Positions 1 through 9,296 of a DNA stretch of 64,000 bases are shown piece by piece. Numbering within the stretch: position 1 is the stretch's first letter; each line of letters opens with the position of its first letter. Under the pieces are notes generated by a model, which worked only from the letters and a program-made list of their open reading frames with translations, was not told the DNA's origin and ran no database searches. The position numbers and the translations under genes are program-made. Where the stretch lies: positions 137,143-201,142 of the forward strand of contig CAUYUJ010011214.1 of the NCBI GenBank assembly GCA_963575745.1, in the 5' to 3' direction. Origin of the DNA: Prorocentrum cordatum. Lineage: Eukaryota > Sar > Dinophyceae > Prorocentrales > Prorocentraceae.

Positions 1-30
1 CGGCCACTCCCGCGGCATCCGCAGTTTCGT

Positions 31-111
31 CGGTGGGTCGTCGTCGTCGCCGCCGTCGTCGTCGTTGTCGTCGCCAGGCCTTGCGCGCCCCGCCCATGGG
101 GCGTCCTCAAT

Positions 112-193
<82 letters not shown>

Positions 194-236
194 TCGTCGG
201 CGTTCGTCGTCGTCGTTTGTCGTCGTCGTCGTTGGG
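31..236. repeat. (CGT)n microsatellite
   Basis: Runs of the trinucleotide CGT/GTC with a few interruptions. It opens poly-Val, poly-Arg and poly-Ser reading frames that have no coding meaning. Confidence 0.95.
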
Positions 237-299
237 CCTTTCGTTGCACCCTCCCCATGGGGGGGCGCAGCGACACGGATGCAATTTCTCGCACGGTTT

Positions 300-838
300 A
301 GGGAGTGACACGTGTCACCCGATGTCTGTGTCCAGGCTGAATGATTTCTTTGCTGGCTCCCAGAATGGCAAATTCAGAGGTGGTTTTTCTAACGCGTGTC
401 ACCCGCTGCTTCTCTGAGGCTGACTGACCCCGTGCTGGCTCACAGAATTTACGATTTGTTTTTCCGAACACGGTTTTGGGGGTGACGCGTGTCTCCCGCT
501 GCTCTTCTGCAGCTGACTGACCCCGTGTTGGCTCCCACAATCCCGAATTTACAAGTGGTTTATGCCACGCGGTTTCGGGGGGTACACGTGTCACCCGTTG
601 TTTTTCTCAGGCCGAAGCACCCCATGTATGCCCCCAGAATCGCACATTTACAATTGGTTTGTCTCACGCTGTTTCGGGGGTGGCGCGTGCCACTCGTTGT
701 TTTCCTGAGGCTTAATGGCCCCATGCTAGTTCCGAGAATCCCAAATTTACAATTGGTTTTCTCACGCGGTTTCGGGGGTGACGTGTCACCACCTGCCTCT
801 CTGAGGCTGATTGACCCCATGTAGGGCTCATAGAGCTC
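300..838. repeat. Satellite, ~98-bp unit, about 5.5 copies
   Basis: Each unit carries a GTGTCACCCG-like start, a 'ctgaggctga' block, a 'ccccatg' block, a 'cagaat...aaattta' block and ends in 'cggtttcgggggtga'. Units start near 304, 393, 487, 586, 686 and 782. The copies are diverged. The ORFs across it on both strands only reflect the periodicity. Confidence 0.85.
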
Positions 839-1440
839 ATTTTCCGTAGTTCGTTCTCGTCGTCGCCGTCGTCGTCGTCGTCGATTTTGTCGCCGCGATG
901 CGTTCCGTCCGGCGAAGATTCATCGGGGAACCTGTGCTGATTCACGAAGTGACTCACCCTGGGAGCCGCTGCCAACTTCGGGAAATCCGTTCGCCTTTCA
1001 CCCGCCTGCGATTTTTCTTGGACCCACCCCCTGGGGGCTGCCGCCAGCTTCTGGGAAACCCGTTCACCTTGTGACGATACGCTTTTTTGGGTGAACCCGC
1101 CCCCGGCCGACGTGGCGTGGGGGAGGAGAAGAAGGAGGAGGAGGAGGAGGAGGAAGAGGAGGAGGAGGAGGAGGAGGAGGAGGAGGAGGAGGAGGAGGAG
1201 GAGGAGCGGAGGATGGCAAGCTAGGTGCGCTCGCGTCATATCTGGCATCCTACCCCTCCCTCCCATCCTTTACCATGGCGCAGATCCCCTCTCTACTCGC
1301 ACAGTCGGATGTCGAGCAGGGCAATGATCCCGAAAGGGTACGCGATGCATTGTAGAGCACGGCATGGCATGGCGTAGAAGAGCACCGCGAAGCGTAGTAT
1401 GAACCTAACATTGCATTGCATGCCGTGGCATGGCACGGGA
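839..1440. other. Simple repeats and unassigned sequence
   Basis: Holds a short TCG run (about 851-890), two copies of a roughly 69-bp segment (about 948-1085, shared core 'ctgggngcygcygccarctt') and a GGA run (1121-1206). Nothing recognisable in 1207-1440. Confidence 0.7.
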
Positions 1441-1777
1441 AATGACGCCAGCGCTGCAGCGGGAACACGAGTCGAAACGAGCGGAAGCGCGGAAATGAGG
1501 CCCGCGCTGCAGCGGGAGCGCGATTCGGAACGAGCGGAAGCACGCCGGAATCGGCCCGGGAGGCTTTGCTTCCCGGGCGCCAGAAGCAGAAATTCAGCAT
1601 TTTCAAAAGAAAAATGTGTGTTGGAATGGTTTTTTTTCGGCGTCGCCTCGGAACTCGATTTTCCGGCGCCGGCCAGAACCGGCTCCGGACCGGGCCTGGG
1701 CGCCAGCCAGGGCGCCGGCTCGGGCGTCCGGCCCGGGCGCCGGCTCGGGCGCCGGCCCGGGCGTCGGAATCGGCTGA
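1441..1777. repeat. GC-rich repeat flanking the copia element, left copy
   Basis: Contains blocks 'gaaatgaggcc', 'gcgctgcagcgg', 'gaagcagaaattcagc' and 'ttttcaaaagaaaaatgtg', followed by GGCGCCGG-rich sequence. The same blocks recur beyond the other end of the retrotransposon at 9021-9296, so the element appears to have landed inside a pre-existing repeat. Confidence 0.75.
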
Positions 1778-1782
1778 GGAGG

Positions 1783-1941
1783 TGCAGATTGGGCTTCGAG
1801 GAGGGAGCACCTGCACCCTCTTTTCCACTCCTGTGGCAAGCCAAAATGCTGCAGCGTCAACACGCACATGCATAACAGATAACACGCACATGCACGACAT
1901 ATATAGACATACCAAGGCCTCCCCGGGCCCGGAGATCAGCA
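1783..1941 (-). repeat. 3' LTR of the copia element
   Basis: 159 bp, TG...CA termini, same orientation as the copy at 8856-9015. It contains CACGCACATGCA-type repeats and a 'catatatatagaca' AT-rich stretch that could serve as a promoter-like site. The target duplication GGAGG lies immediately outside it. Confidence 0.93.
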
Positions 1942-2010
1942 CTGACTAAAAACAAGAAAAATTGTGCGTCATTGAGGCTGCACAACAGTCTGGCAACAAA
2001 GCTCTCCCGC

Positions 2011-2761
2011 TCACGTCGCCCTGGGCGGCACCCGGCTCCTCGAGGCCGGAGGAGTCGAGGAGGGGGTGGCAGCGGCCGGCGGCGGCTGCTCGGCCTCCCC
2101 GACCTCCATGCCCTCGTCGACCGTCGCGAAGAGGAAGTCACGGGGCGCCTTGAACTCGCGGATCATCATCTTGATGAACTTCAGGCGCTGATCTTCGTAT
2201 ACGATAGTCCGCCAGCTCCTGGTTCTCCCACTCGCACAGGTTCTCGATTGCCCGGACGAACTCCTGGTCCTCGGGTAGCTTCGTAGAAATGACGCTCCAC
2301 GCGTCCGAATCTGACTGACCTGGTACGACCTCGTACGAGTGCTGTATCGGCACGCGTAGGCTCTCCATGACGGACTCCATGCCCTCGAGCACCTCCGGGT
2401 CCCTGCCGTCCAGCACCGCGAGGTAGGCACTGTCCAGGCTCTGCATGTACAGCAATGCCGTGTCCTCGATGATGGCCGCCGTCCTGATAGCGATGTTTCC
2501 CGTCCCCTTGCTCCACGTCAACGTCACACGATTGCGATGCTGGCGGCCGTCTGGATCCCCCAGGATCTGCATGATTGTCACGTCCTTGCACGTCGTCCCC
2601 GAGTGGCGGACTGGCTCCGCCTGGGTGCTCTCGAACAGGCTCCGGACGCCGTCCTCCGTCAGGCAGCTCTCGAACTTGACCGTGGCCGGGCGTCGGTGGC
2701 GTCGGCTGGCGGCCGGGCCGCTCCTTCTTGCTACTAGCCGAAAGAAGCTGACCACGGACAC
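2011..2761 (-). CDS. ORF3 of the copia element, unknown function, frameshifted
   Basis: An extra ORF between RNase H and the 3' LTR, overlapping the tail of the RNase H frame. From ATG at 2761 it reads about 185 residues of charge-balanced sequence (blocks such as VKFESCLTEDGVRSLFES and AIIEDTALLYMQSLDSAYL). Near 2205 the sense switches frame (block EDQRLKFIKMMIREFKAP) and runs to a stop at 2011, ending in a Pro/Ala/Ser-rich tail. I recognise no domain, signal peptide or membrane segment. It is not a normal part of copia pol. It could be an accessory protein or a captured gene. The frame switch is either a mutation or a sequencing error. Confidence 0.5.
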
Positions 2762-3299
2762 GCTCTTGGGCTGCTGCTGCCATGACTGCTGGCTCGTCTG
2801 CTAACTGATATTTCCCGCTCGTCATCGTGGCTCTCAACATGTCAGCTGGCTCGGCTTTGTCTTTAGTCAGTATATCTGCTAGCTGAAGAGCAGAGGGCAC
2901 CCACCGATAGCTCACACCTAGCCGTTTCACGCTCTCCTTAGTGATGACTAGGTCAACCGCCACCCGCTTGTCCGAGCATGACCCCGCACTCCCACAGCCA
3001 ACGATGTGATCGTACAACGACTTACAGTCCGTGACCGCGATGGGAGCCAACTTCGGAAGAAACTCAGATCGACGACGCAAACAAAACTCCCCATCGCTGC
3101 CCTCGAGGAGCAGGCACGAGATCCACTCGAGGTGGCCTAGGCCGTCCATCTGGGCCTGGGTCTCCGCGGCGAGAGTCGACGATGTTACTCGACGAAGACG
3201 GTAGCTTTTCCAGACCAGCGGGCTCCAGGGACTCAGCTCGTTTCGGATCATGGTCTCGTCGGTCGCGGCGATGACGTAACCTGCCTGGGTCCCGGATTT
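2700..3299 (-). pseudogene. Copia RNase H, C-terminal part, frameshifted from pol
   Basis: Continues the RNase H begun at the end of the long pol frame but in another frame. Motifs: SSTLAAETQAQ (catalytic Glu region), AVTDCKSLYDHI (Asp) and the copia-type tail WVPSALQLADILTK. The first RNase H Asp (MHADAS) is in the upstream frame, so the indel falls at about 3295-3315. The frame stays open to 2181, but below about 2700 ORF3 in another frame is the more protein-like reading. Confidence 0.8.
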
Positions 3300-6200
3300 T
3301 GAGGCGTTCTGTTCGAGGCGTCAGCGTGCATGATGACCCTGAGACGTTCGATCGGAATCGGTTTGATCTTCCAGGACAGGTTCGAAAACTGTTTCGCCCT
3401 CCTCACGATCGTGTTCCCGTGTCTCACCTCCCCCACCGTTGGCCTGGGCATGCACTGCTGGCTCATCGACACCTGGACTGCTAAATCTGGCCTAGATTCT
3501 CGAGCTAACCAGTTGCCGCTACCGAGCATCGCGCGGAAGTTCGCGATTTCCTTCTCGGTCGCCGGGGTCTCCGGGGGCGCTCGGGGTCTCACGCCAGCTG
3601 GCTTCATCGACTCGGCGAACTCCTTCTGAGACACGGTTATCTCCATCGTCACGGGATTCTGGACAAGATAGGACCCACAGAACTTCCCCTCGTTGACCTT
3701 CCACTTGGGGAAAGGGAACCTCGCACGCAGAAATCTGATGAAGGTGTTGTACTTTTTCCCTTTTCCTCCAGTCAAGATGTCATCGACGTGCGTCGATATC
3801 AGTCCCTGCAGGCGCCGGCCCTCGAACAGGAAAAACAGGCACGGGTCGAGCTTGGACTGACGCCAGCCCTCGCACCCGTCACTCGGCTTCCAGTCCAGGA
3901 CGGCGTCCCTGAATTTTCCCCACCACTGAGCCGGGGCGTCGTTGAAGCCGTAGATCGGCCTGATGACTTTCAGCAGCTGGTCGGGGTGCAAGCCGGGAAG
4001 GCCTCCGCGCGGCTGCTTGAGGTACAGGTCCCCGTTCTCGCGCTTGATGGGGTCCGCCTCGAGGAAGGCCCCCTCGACGTCCCCGATCTGGACCTGGAAG
4101 CCGTGCGAAGCCAACAGCTGGTAGGCCACGACCTTCCCGTTCTGAGAGAGAGTCGGGGAGGAGGTCTTGTTCTCGCGCACGAGCTGCATCAGGTCGGGAT
4201 CCATGTATCCCTGACTGCACAGGCGCGCCTTGACCACCTCCGTCTCAGAATCGTCGATCTTGCTCGTCAAGATCATCCGGCTGCCGACGATGCGCTCTGG
4301 ACTGTTCCGTCGGATCTCATCCGACTCGACCCGAGACGCAGGCGCCAGCGCCTGCTTCTTGTTGAACAGGTTGTCCACTTCCTTGCTGATGCCGGCGTTG
4401 ATCTTCGCGAGACCCTCCTGGCTGGTCCACTTCGGGTCCTTCCTGTTGAGCTCGCGCCTCCCGCCTGCCAACATCGCGTCCTCCTGCTCCTCATCGTCCT
4501 CGGAGTTGACGTACAGCACGCGCAGCATCTCCTCGTCCTCCACGGTGTCGGTCACCATGCTCGCCAGCAGCACGCTGTAGACGTCCTCCGACAGCCTGGG
4601 TATCTTCGCCTGAGGAGTTGGCAGCGGCTCCTCAAGTTCGACCTTGGGCGCCTTGAGAGGCCGCACCTCGGCCGGGTTGACCGCCCTCTTGCCCGCCAGA
4701 CGGCGGTAGACCTTCACGTCGGCGTCCATCTCGTCGGACGGTGGTGCAGCAGGTGCCTCAGCAGGTTGCGCCGCCTCAGCGCTCCCCTCGCGGTCATCGG
4801 GGCTCGGCTGCACCTGCGGCTCCTCCGTCTCTGTCGCAGCCGGAGGCTGCACCTCCGACGGTTCCTGTGCCGCCGAGCTCGGAGCCGCGCCAGCATGCGC
4901 TGCACCGGGAGGTCGCTCGTCCGCGGTGATGTCCATGAAGCCGCGCTGCGGACCCTGACCGTCCATGAACTCCTTCGCCAGAGCTCGGAGCTCAGGCTGG
5001 ACGACCTCGGCGGCCAGCCTCTCCTCCTCGGTGGCGTGCCGGAGCTGCTCCGGCGACGCCTTGATCACCACGCCTGGCATGGCGACCCAGAAGTTGCCGC
5101 GTACGGGGCCCAGGATCACGGCAGACCCGCGCCAGCGGGCGTGAGCCTTCTTACCAGGGATGCCCCGACCTCGGCGCCACACTGCCACGCGATCGCCCGG
5201 CTTGAACGACAGCACGACTCTGGGGCGGCTGTCCAGCGCAACCCTGGCCGCGCGGTTGTCCATATACTCCAGGACGGCGATCCTCGCAGCTTGCCGGCAC
5301 TTCTCCATCTCGGCGAACGGCTCGTCATGCAAAGCAGCGCTGTTGACAACGATATTCGGCTCCTCCTGCATCAGGTCCGCTGGGACCTCCGGGTTCCTCC
5401 CCAGGGCGATCTGGTACGGAGAGAAGCCGTGGACACGCAGGAGGGAGTTTTTCGCCATCACCACCGCCCGCACACAAGTCAGGTATTCGGCCTCGTCCTT
5501 CGGGTTCGTCTGGTCCAGCACCTTGTTCAGAATGTCTTCGAACCAGGTGCCGTGGCGCTCGGCGTGACCAACCTGCTCGTGAGCCTCCCCTGCCGCGTCG
5601 CTGACCTCCGTGCCCTGTTTCTCGAACGCGTCGACGATCTCCTGGCCCAGGTTGGTCTTTCCAGCGTCGCACTTGAGAAGCGCAGGAGGCCCATATGGCA
5701 GGCTCCAGCCGTTCTCGAAAAGCTCCTTCAGCACCTTGCCGGTCTCTTGCACGAAGAAGGGTAGCATCTGCTGAAGACAGCTGCTAGGGCACACGACGTT
5801 CAGGGCCTTCACCTTCATCCCTTCCTTCCAGCCTGGCAACTCCTTCACGTCCAGCTCAACCAGCCTCAATGGCGCCATCTTTGACGGCACCTTCACTGGC
5901 CGCACGGCCTTGGGAAGCCGCCGTCCTTCGCAGATCGAGCAGGAGAACGTCCGCGCCAGGGCCAACACCATCTCACTTGCCTTGGCGTGCTTCAGGATCC
6001 TGACCATGTCCTCATTGCTCGGATGGCCGAGGTTGGCGTGCAACCTCCTGAGGGACGCCTCGAGCGAGAGCTTCCGCCGCTTGATGACCTCGTCGTCGTC
6101 GGTCGTCGTCAGAACGTCGGCCACCTGGAGGACGCGGTCCACCTCCAGCTGACTTGTCATGGCGCCAGCTATCTTCCTGCAGAGATCCTCCGGGTACCTC

Positions 6201-6964
6201 GCCGAGAACGCGCTCCTCTTGGTGCCCTTCGAGCTGTCCCAGCACCACTGATGCTCATGATCTCGAGGGCAGTGCAGCTCCTTCAGCGCCCACTTGAGCA
6301 TGTCCGCGTTGGTCGCGAAGCACCACTCCTTGGACATCAGCTTCTTTGTCACCGGATCTCTCAGACCCACTTGGCACCCACTGACCGACACGCGGTGCAC
6401 TCCCGCCACCCGACACAGGCTCAGGACCGAAGCGCAGTCCCAGGATCTCGCCGTCGGCGGTGCCTCGAGCGCGAAGTAGCGACCTCCTCGGATCTGCCTC
6501 CGAGCCACCACCACACAGAACCTCAAGTATCCGACCGCCTCCCTGACTGCCTGGCGATACCTTTCCGGGTCCCGTCGCGCTTCCTCCACAGTCAGGTTCT
6601 GCAAAATCGAAAGGGGGCCGCAGGGAGGACTCATGCCCACGAACTCCGGCTCCTCGACGTCGACCAAGTGCAGAATCTTGTGGCGGTCATCCGCTCGACG
6701 GGCATCCCAGCCGTTCTGTAGGTCGAAAGCGCCGAGGCTCTGGAACCCCATGGACTCTAGGACGGGGGTCACTCGAGGCATCGAGAAGATCTCCAGGCAC
6801 TTCGGTCGGTGGCCCAGCCGGGCCTGCGCCTCGAGAACACCCCTGACCAGCGTCCGCTTGGCCCGCCGGCTCATGATATCGGTGACGCCCTCTGACCACA
6901 GGACGTCGGTGTCGTCCCAGTCGCCGTCAGCCTCAGGGCCCCGGCTCGGCCCTAGCGAAAACCC
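3248..6964 (-). CDS. pol: Copia Pol: MTase-like domain, integrase, reverse transcriptase, start of RNase H
   Basis: The pol frame overlaps the gag stop in the -1 frame and probably starts by frameshifting at 6958-6964. Domain order: (1) a methyltransferase-like domain with LEIFS as a possible degenerate SAM-binding loop and FVGMSPPCGP as a C5-methyltransferase-like Pro-Cys motif; (2) a GAG-pre-integrase zinc finger (LHANLGHPS, CSIC); (3) an integrase core with Asp in LVELDVKEL, Asp in LLKCDAGK and Glu in AGEAHEQVGHAER; (4) a Pro/Glu-rich linker; (5) copia RT with GDVEGAFLEADP and the active site HVDD instead of the usual YVDD; (6) the first RNase H motif MHADAS. The open frame extends upstream to 7453, but that stretch overlaps gag and looks like shadow. 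It ends in a frameshift near 3300. Confidence 0.92.
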   Translation of the reverse strand, partial: GFSLGPSRGPEADGDWDDTDVLWSEGVTDIMSRRAKRTLVRGVLEAQARLGHRPKCLEIFSMPRVTPVLESMGFQSLGAFDLQNGWDARRADDRHKILHLVDVEEPEFVGMSPPCGPLSILQNLTVEEARRDPERYRQAVREAVGYLRFCVVVARRQIRGGRYFALEAPPTARSWDCASVLSLCRVAGVHRVSVSGCQVGLRDPVTKKLMSKEWCFATNADMLKWALKELHCPRDHEHQWCWDSSKGTKRSAFSARYPEDLCRKIAGAMTSQLEVDRVLQVADVLTTTDDDEVIKRRKLSLEASLRRLHANLGHPSNEDMVRILKHAKASEMVLALARTFSCSICEGRRLPKAVRPVKVPSKMAPLRLVELDVKELPGWKEGMKVKALNVVCPSSCLQQMLPFFVQETGKVLKELFENGWSLPYGPPALLKCDAGKTNLGQEIVDAFEKQGTEVSDAAGEAHEQVGHAERHGTWFEDILNKVLDQTNPKDEAEYLTCVRAVVMAKNSLLRVHGFSPYQIALGRNPEVPADLMQEEPNIVVNSAALHDEPFAEMEKCRQAARIAVLEYMDNRAARVALDSRPRVVLSFKPGDRVAVWRRGRGIPGKKAHARWRGSAVILGPVRGNFWVAMPGVVIKASPEQLRHATEEERLAAEVVQPELRALAKEFMDGQGPQRGFMDITADERPPGAAHAGAAPSSAAQEPSEVQPPAATETEEPQVQPSPDDREGSAEAAQPAEAPAAPPSDEMDADVKVYRRLAGKRAVNPAEVRPLKAPKVELEEPLPTPQAKIPRLSEDVYSVLLASMVTDTVEDEEMLRVLYVNSEDDEEQEDAMLAGGRRELNRKDPKWTSQEGLAKINAGISKEVDNLFNKKQALAPASRVESDEIRRNSPERIVGSRMILTSKIDDSETEVVKARLCSQGYMDPDLMQLVRENKTSSPTLSQNGKVVAYQLLASHGFQVQIGDVEGAFLEADPIKRENGDLYLKQPRGGLPGLHPDQLLKVIRPIYGFNDAPAQWWGKFRDAVLDWKPSDGCEGWRQSKLDPCLFFLFEGRRLQGLISTHVDDILTGGKGKKYNTFIRFLRARFPFPKWKVNEGKFCGSYLVQNPVTMEITVSQKEFAESMKPAGVRPRAPPETPATEKEIANFRAMLGSGNWLARESRPDLAVQVSMSQQCMPRPTVGEVRHGNTIVRRAKQFSNLSWKIKPIPIERLRVIMHADASNRTPQNPGPRQVTSSPRPTRP
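6935..6964 (-). promoter_or_regulatory. Probable -1 ribosomal frameshift site (gag-pro to pol)
   Basis: Two codons before the gag stop the minus strand reads G GGT TTT in the gag frame (6958-6964), a fit to the X_XXY_YYZ slippery heptamer. Slipping back one base enters the pol frame. After a 4-nt spacer comes a perfect hairpin, AGGGCC / GGCCCT with a 7-nt loop (6935-6953). The geometry matches known -1 frameshift signals, though the stem is short and the spacer is slightly short. Confidence 0.65.
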
Positions 6965-8766
6965 GACGGCGCCGCTGCGACGAACTCCTCGAGCTCCTGC
7001 TGCTCCTCCGCCGTCATCCCTTCGCCCTGCTCTGCCGTCATCGTCACGTCGACCTCTGCCGTCTGGATCCTCCTGCCGCCCTCGTTCGTCATCTCGCACA
7101 GGTTCAGCTGGTAATGGCCGCTGGCCGCAACCCGGAGCGGCACCGTGACGTTGAGCCGGGCGAACCGAATCTCGTCCCGCTCCATGTCCAGCTGCGCGCC
7201 GAGGGCCTTGAGCATGGGCTTGCTCACCAGCAGCGGGGTTCCGCCTGGGACGACGCACAGGCGAAGCACCAAGAGGCGGCCGCCCACTCGGCACTGCATC
7301 TCCACGGTGTAGATCGACTCCAGTGTCTCCTGGTTGCCGAATCGGAAGGTCGTCGCTCTCGTCTGCTTGACCGTCTTCACTGCAAGGCCAGCTTTCTCCA
7401 TCTCCACCTTGTGCTCCTTGAGAGTCTCCTCGCCGATGACTCCCTTGCCGCACCCGGTGTCGACCACGCCCGATCCCGGCTCGTGTGCTGACGCCGTCAG
7501 CACTTCTGGCAAGACCTCGTCCCTGGGCATCGCGATCAGCCTGCGGTACGCCTCGATCACGTCATCCATGTCGTCCCTCGCCGCCGTGTACGCCTCGTAC
7601 AGGTCGTCTATGTCCTGATCCTCGTCCTCCTCGTCGACCGCCGGCTCGCAGTCGCACTCGTCGTCGTAGCTGCGGTTGCCGCCGCGCAGGGTCCGCTGGA
7701 ACTCGTTCTCGTACACGTCGCACTCGAAGGTCTCTTCCTCGTCGACGTCTTCGGTCCCGCCGTCGTTGGCTACGAAGACGCCCTCGTCCGAGTCACTCTC
7801 GAGGACCATGACCACGTCGCCGCGCTTCTCGACGTCCTTGCCCTTGTGTTTGTGGTCCCGTGGTGGCGGCCTGCGTTGACGTCGTGGTTTCTTGCAGTCC
7901 CTGCTGAAGTGACCGACCTCGTCACAGTTGTAGCATCGCACTCGTTTCGCCATCGCCTGCGTGTCCGGCCTCTTCGGGCCGAAGCCCCGAGCCAGCTGTT
8001 CTTTCGTTATCTTGTTGCGCTGGTCGCGCCAGGACACCAAAATCTCGATGGCCTCCCTCTCGTCCAGGATGTCCCCGTCCTCAGTATCCTCAATCATGTC
8101 GAAACCCGCCAGCAATGCCGTGATGTCTGCGACGTCGTCGCTCTCGTTGGCCTCCTCTACCGCCACGTTCGCTCCGAACGCCTTCGACTGCTGGCCGAAA
8201 TCCGCTAAGCCGTTAGGGTAGGTCGTCCTGAGCGCCATCGCCACGTCCTTCTCCTTGTAAGATCGGCCCGACGCCGCCAGGACGACTGCGAGGTTCTGCG
8301 GCGCCATATGCACTCCCAGCAGCAGCAGGTACCCGCGCGCCATGTCTGGCAGCACCACGCCTTCCGTCTCGCCCTTGGCGAACGCCGCCTGAGCGCGTCC
8401 GCAGTAGGCCGCCATTGACTCCCCTCTGGCCAGGCGAATCGTGAACACCTCCTTCAGCGCCTCGCCGAGCCTGTCGTGGGCTGCCACGTCGGGGAAGCGT
8501 GAGTCGAGTGTGTCGAATATGGGCTGCTCGCCGCCCTCTTGCTCCAGATCGTCCATGTCAATAATCTCCAGTGCTCGGGCGGCGACGTCGTCGAGCAGCG
8601 TGAAAAGCATCGGCCCTAGGGCCGACGCAGGCGTCCCCTTCGCCTTCTGCACGATGAGGTACGCCCGCGCCCATTTCTTCCAGGATCGGTAGTCCCGAAA
8701 GGCGTCGGCTCCACTCCCGGCGAACCTCCTGATCGCGCCGCCGGAGCCCCCGTTGTCCGTGTTCAT
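6952..8766 (-). CDS. gag: Copia Gag-protease polyprotein
   Basis: About 604 residues from ATG at 8766; the preceding GTG is an open codon, not a needed start. The N-terminal half is helix-rich like copia Gag. A CCHC zinc knuckle (C-x2-C-x4-H-x4-C, CYNCDEVGHFSRDC) lies near residues 279-292 and is followed by a basic stretch. An acidic region follows at about 320-410. The aspartic protease active site is VVDTG near residue 437, with a FRFGNQ flap-like segment and a LLVSKPML segment downstream. The frame is intact. It should yield capsid-like particles and the protease that matures them. Pol is reached by -1 frameshifting at its end. Confidence 0.93.
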   Translation of the reverse strand: MNTDNGGSGGAIRRFAGSGADAFRDYRSWKKWARAYLIVQKAKGTPASALGPMLFTLLDDVAARALEIIDMDDLEQEGGEQPIFDTLDSRFPDVAAHDRLGEALKEVFTIRLARGESMAAYCGRAQAAFAKGETEGVVLPDMARGYLLLLGVHMAPQNLAVVLAASGRSYKEKDVAMALRTTYPNGLADFGQQSKAFGANVAVEEANESDDVADITALLAGFDMIEDTEDGDILDEREAIEILVSWRDQRNKITKEQLARGFGPKRPDTQAMAKRVRCYNCDEVGHFSRDCKKPRRQRRPPPRDHKHKGKDVEKRGDVVMVLESDSDEGVFVANDGGTEDVDEEETFECDVYENEFQRTLRGGNRSYDDECDCEPAVDEEDEDQDIDDLYEAYTAARDDMDDVIEAYRRLIAMPRDEVLPEVLTASAHEPGSGVVDTGCGKGVIGEETLKEHKVEMEKAGLAVKTVKQTRATTFRFGNQETLESIYTVEMQCRVGGRLLVLRLCVVPGGTPLLVSKPMLKALGAQLDMERDEIRFARLNVTVPLRVAASGHYQLNLCEMTNEGGRRIQTAEVDVTMTAEQGEGMTAEEQQELEEFVAAAPSGFR

Positions 8767-8839
8767 CACCTTCTAGTTGCGTCCCGCTGGCACTCACCCG
8801 AGTGCCTCCCGGTGCGACAGCGCCTGCTATCGCGCGGCA

Positions 8840-8854
8840 CGCTCCGCTCTACCA
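8840..8854 (-). other. Primer-binding site of the copia element
   Basis: One base inside the 5' LTR the minus strand reads TGGTAGAGCGGAGCG. A TGG start just after the LTR is the usual signature of pairing with a tRNA 3' CCA end. The donor tRNA cannot be identified from this window. Confidence 0.65.
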
Positions 8855-8855
8855 A

Positions 8856-9015
8856 TGCAGATTGGGCTTCGAGGAGGGAGCACCTGCACCCTCTTTTCCA
8901 CTCCTGTGGCAAGCCAAAAATGCTGCAGCGTCAACACGCACATGCATAACAGATAACACGCACATGCACGACATATATAGACATACCAAGGCCTCCCCGG
9001 GCCCGGAGATCAGCA
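8856..9015 (-). repeat. 5' LTR of the copia element
   Basis: 160 bp, identical to the 1783-1941 copy apart from one additional A in an A-run. TG...CA ends, GGAGG duplication immediately outside. Confidence 0.93.
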
Positions 9016-9020
9016 GGAGG

Positions 9021-9296
9021 CCTCCCGGGCGCCGGAAGCAGAAATTCAGCATTTTCAAAAGAAAAATGTGCATTGAAATGTCCTTTTTTCGGCGCCGCCT
9101 CGGACCTCGATTTTTCGGCGCCGGCCGGAACCGGCGACCCGGCCCGAGTGCCGGCCCGGGCGCCGGCTCGGGCGTGCAGGCGCCGGCGGAAATGAGGCCA
9201 GCGCTGCAGCGGAAGCACGATTCGGAACGAGCGGGGCCCCAAAATGAGGCCGGCGCCTCAGCGAGAGCAGAATTTGGGGAAAAATGCAAGCGAAAA
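9021..9296. repeat. GC-rich repeat flanking the copia element, right copy
   Basis: Shares the 'gaagcagaaattcagc', 'ttttcaaaagaaaaatgtg', 'gcgctgcagcgg' and 'gattcggaacgagcgg' blocks with 1441-1777, with block order rotated, as expected if the retroelement split a tandem array. Confidence 0.7.

Larger units (their letters stand above)
1778..9020 (-). mobile_element. Ty1/copia LTR retrotransposon, near-complete
   Basis: A complete LTR element read on the minus strand. LTRs at 8856-9015 (5') and 1783-1941 (3') start TG and end CA, and I see one difference between them, a single extra A. A 5-bp target duplication GGAGG flanks it at 1778-1782 and 9016-9020. Internal order is primer-binding site, gag-protease, integrase, reverse transcriptase, RNase H; integrase before RT is diagnostic of copia. 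The near-identical LTRs suggest recent insertion, yet two apparent frameshifts (about 3300 and about 2205) break the RNase H and the 3' ORF. I see no clear polypurine tract next to the 3' LTR. A methyltransferase-like domain lies at the start of pol. Confidence 0.95.

Noticed and set aside
3788-5764. 658-codon plus-strand ORF
   Set aside because: Antisense to the copia pol gene, which has full integrase and RT motifs on the minus strand.
8836-8854. tRNA gene suggested by the GGTAGAGCGG word
   Set aside because: No cloverleaf can be drawn around it; its place right after the LTR fits a primer-binding site.
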